Of a stretch of DNA of 6,760 bases, positions 5,503-6,760 are shown in pieces (the stretch's first letter is position 1; each line of letters starts with the position of its first letter). The stretch is from the NCBI GenBank assembly GCA_003454335.1, contig DMKK01000249.1, forward strand, positions 1 to 6,760, given 5' to 3'. The translations under genes and the position numbers were made by a program. Source of the DNA: Gammaproteobacteria bacterium (GTDB lineage: Bacteria; Pseudomonadota; Gammaproteobacteria; UBA9214). A model generated the notes under the pieces. That model ran no database searches, was not told the DNA's origin, and was given only the letters and a program-made list of their open reading frames with translations.

Positions 5503-6760
5503 TGAAAAATCACTTGCAGAAAATGAACTGGGGACTGAATCTGGCAAGGTTCACCGGTTTTCTGTCACTGGCCCTTGGTGCGGTGGTTTTGCTGGGCTGG
5601 TACCTGCATGAACCGGCGCTTATCCAGGTCAACCCGGCCTTTGTCCCCATGCAGTACAACACTGCTCTCGGTTTCGCACTGGGTGGGCTTGCGCTACTGG
5701 GACTCGCGCTGTCCTGGTCACGCATTGCCGGGATAGCCGCTGTCATTGTGCTGCTGACCGGTGTACTCACACTGATCGAGTACGGCTTCGGTATCGACCT
5801 GCACATCGACCAGCTGTTCATGGAACACTATATCGATCTCAAGACCTCCAATCCGGGGCGTATGGCCCCCAATACAGCGCTGTGTTTCAGCCTGACCGGA
5901 CTGGCGGTGCTGCTCACCCTGCTGTTTCATGCGCATGCCCGTATCTCTGCGTGGATCGCCACGCTGGGGGCGCTCATTATCAGCCTGGGCATTGTGGCCC
6001 TGGCCGGTTACATGATCGGTGTGGAAGGTGCCTATGGCTGGGGGCATATGACACGGATGGCAATTCACACGGCCGCCGGTTTTATTGTCCTGGGCGTGGG
6101 CTTTGTTGGCCTTGCCTGGACCAGCAACAAACGCACATTTCCCGACGAGTCGTTGCCGCACTGGCTGCCACAGCTTATCGGTATCACCGGGCTCACTGTC
6201 ACGTTCGCGCTGTGGCAGGCACTGTCCGCACAGGAACAGCGCATGGTCGGCGAGATGGGGGCCGGTGCTGCAAACATTTCCGATGAAGGTCTGCTGATAT
6301 TCGGCATCCTGTTAACGGTTGCGCTGGCCTTCAAGGCGCGCACAGTGGCCAGAGCCGGTTTTACAGGACGCAGGGCCGATCGTATTTATGCACCCTATGT
6401 CGTCATTGTGCTGGGAGCACTACTGGCTGCATCCCTGTACAGTCTGCTGGAAACCAGTTTCGAGTCATCGGTGAAACAGCGCTTCGATGCGGCTGTTCGT
6501 AATTATACCGAGGCAATCGGACACGGCATCGAAGCATATCTGGAAACGCTGTATTACATCCGCTCGGATTTCGATGCCTCTGCTTTCGTTGACCGGGAAG
6601 AGTTCCACACGCTTGTCAGGCGCAGCCTGGAACGCAACCCGGGCATCGTGGCCCTGGAATGGGTGCCGAAGGTATCTGCCCGGCAACGTACTGCCATGGA
6701 AGCGGCGGCACGGGAGGAAGTCTCGGCGGATTTTGTCTTTGGTGATGATCCTGCCACAGC
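5502..6760 (+). CDS. Multi-pass membrane sensor with CHASE domain (3'-truncated)
   Basis: This frame starts at ATG 5502, sharing its A with the kinase TAA stop (TAATG), and stays open for 419 codons to the window end. AGGGA at 5494-5498 lies 3 nt before the ATG, close but usable, and coupling to the kinase is likely. I count about nine hydrophobic segments, roughly at residues 17-35, 53-71, 75-93, 124-142, 150-172, 187-206, 224-241, 263-278 and 299-316. After the last, residues about 320-419 match the CHASE sensory domain: the FDAAVRNYTEAIGHGIEAYL helix, FHTLVRRSL, and GIVALEWVPKV, the family's clearest motif. CHASE lies on the periplasmic side and normally feeds a histidine kinase, a GGDEF/EAL module or a cyclase; that part is outside the window, so the output is unknown. 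The membrane half carries a threefold internal repeat. TM boundaries are by eye. Confidence 0.85.
   Translation, partial: MKNHLQKMNWGLNLARFTGFLSLALGAVVLLGWYLHEPALIQVNPAFVPMQYNTALGFALGGLALLGLALSWSRIAGIAAVIVLLTGVLTLIEYGFGIDLHIDQLFMEHYIDLKTSNPGRMAPNTALCFSLTGLAVLLTLLFHAHARISAWIATLGALIISLGIVALAGYMIGVEGAYGWGHMTRMAIHTAAGFIVLGVGFVGLAWTSNKRTFPDESLPHWLPQLIGITGLTVTFALWQALSAQEQRMVGEMGAGAANISDEGLLIFGILLTVALAFKARTVARAGFTGRRADRIYAPYVVIVLGALLAASLYSLLETSFESSVKQRFDAAVRNYTEAIGHGIEAYLETLYYIRSDFDASAFVDREEFHTLVRRSLERNPGIVALEWVPKVSARQRTAMEAAAREEVSADFVFGDDPAT

Noticed and set aside
5718..6161. Minus-strand frame opposite the CHASE protein's membrane domain
   Set aside because: His/Gln-rich composition is what antisense of hydrophobic codons gives; the plus-strand frame is continuous with coherent TM segments and a CHASE motif.

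Overview
The window looks like a chromosomal piece of a gammaproteobacterium. This is inferred from a FadL-type outer-membrane porin, a DUF1840 fragment (a family I know from beta- and gammaproteobacteria), multi-domain hybrid sensor kinases, moderately GC-rich coding DNA, and an intergenic palindrome of the dispersed gammaproteobacterial type. No species can be named from this sequence alone.

Layout. (1) Positions 1-1198, plus strand: the 3' part of a FadL/OmpP1/TodX-family outer-membrane transporter. Its start lies before the window, but the end of the signal peptide is visible. (2) 1214-1312, plus strand: a 32-codon remnant of a DUF1840 gene. Its first 31 residues fit the family well and then it stops. 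(3) 1321-1960, minus strand: a toxin-first type II toxin-antitoxin pair of the RelE/HigB-like 'addiction module killer' and HTH 'addiction module antidote' families, overlapping by 14 nt. Its AT-rich control region (about 1961-2010) carries an 8-bp inverted repeat and a 12-bp near-direct repeat spaced 21 bp. The pair abuts the point where DUF1840 homology is lost, which suggests an insertion or deletion scar. (4) 1961-2355: mostly non-coding, ending in an 83-bp hairpin-forming palindrome (2203-2285). (5) 2356-5502, plus strand: a large hybrid histidine kinase with signal peptide, PhnD-like periplasmic domain, TM, PAS, HisKA, HATPase and two receiver domains. (6) 5502-6760, plus strand, running off the end: a second membrane sensor with about nine TM segments followed by a CHASE domain. 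It starts on the last base of the kinase stop codon.

How the genes fit together. The last two genes overlap by 1 nt and are probably co-translated, so they look like one signalling operon. One protein reads a small ligand through a PhnD-like periplasmic domain and the other through a CHASE domain. No DNA-binding response regulator is visible, so the output must lie downstream or elsewhere. The toxin-antitoxin pair appears to be an independent accessory module between the porin/DUF1840 segment and the signalling operon.

The most interesting points are the truncated DUF1840 gene at the toxin-antitoxin boundary, the nested repeats in the toxin promoter, the long palindrome before the kinase, a threefold sequence repeat in the membrane domain of the last gene, and a duplicated H-box-like linker in the kinase. 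I see no RNA genes, CRISPR array, insertion sequence or convincing intrinsic terminator.
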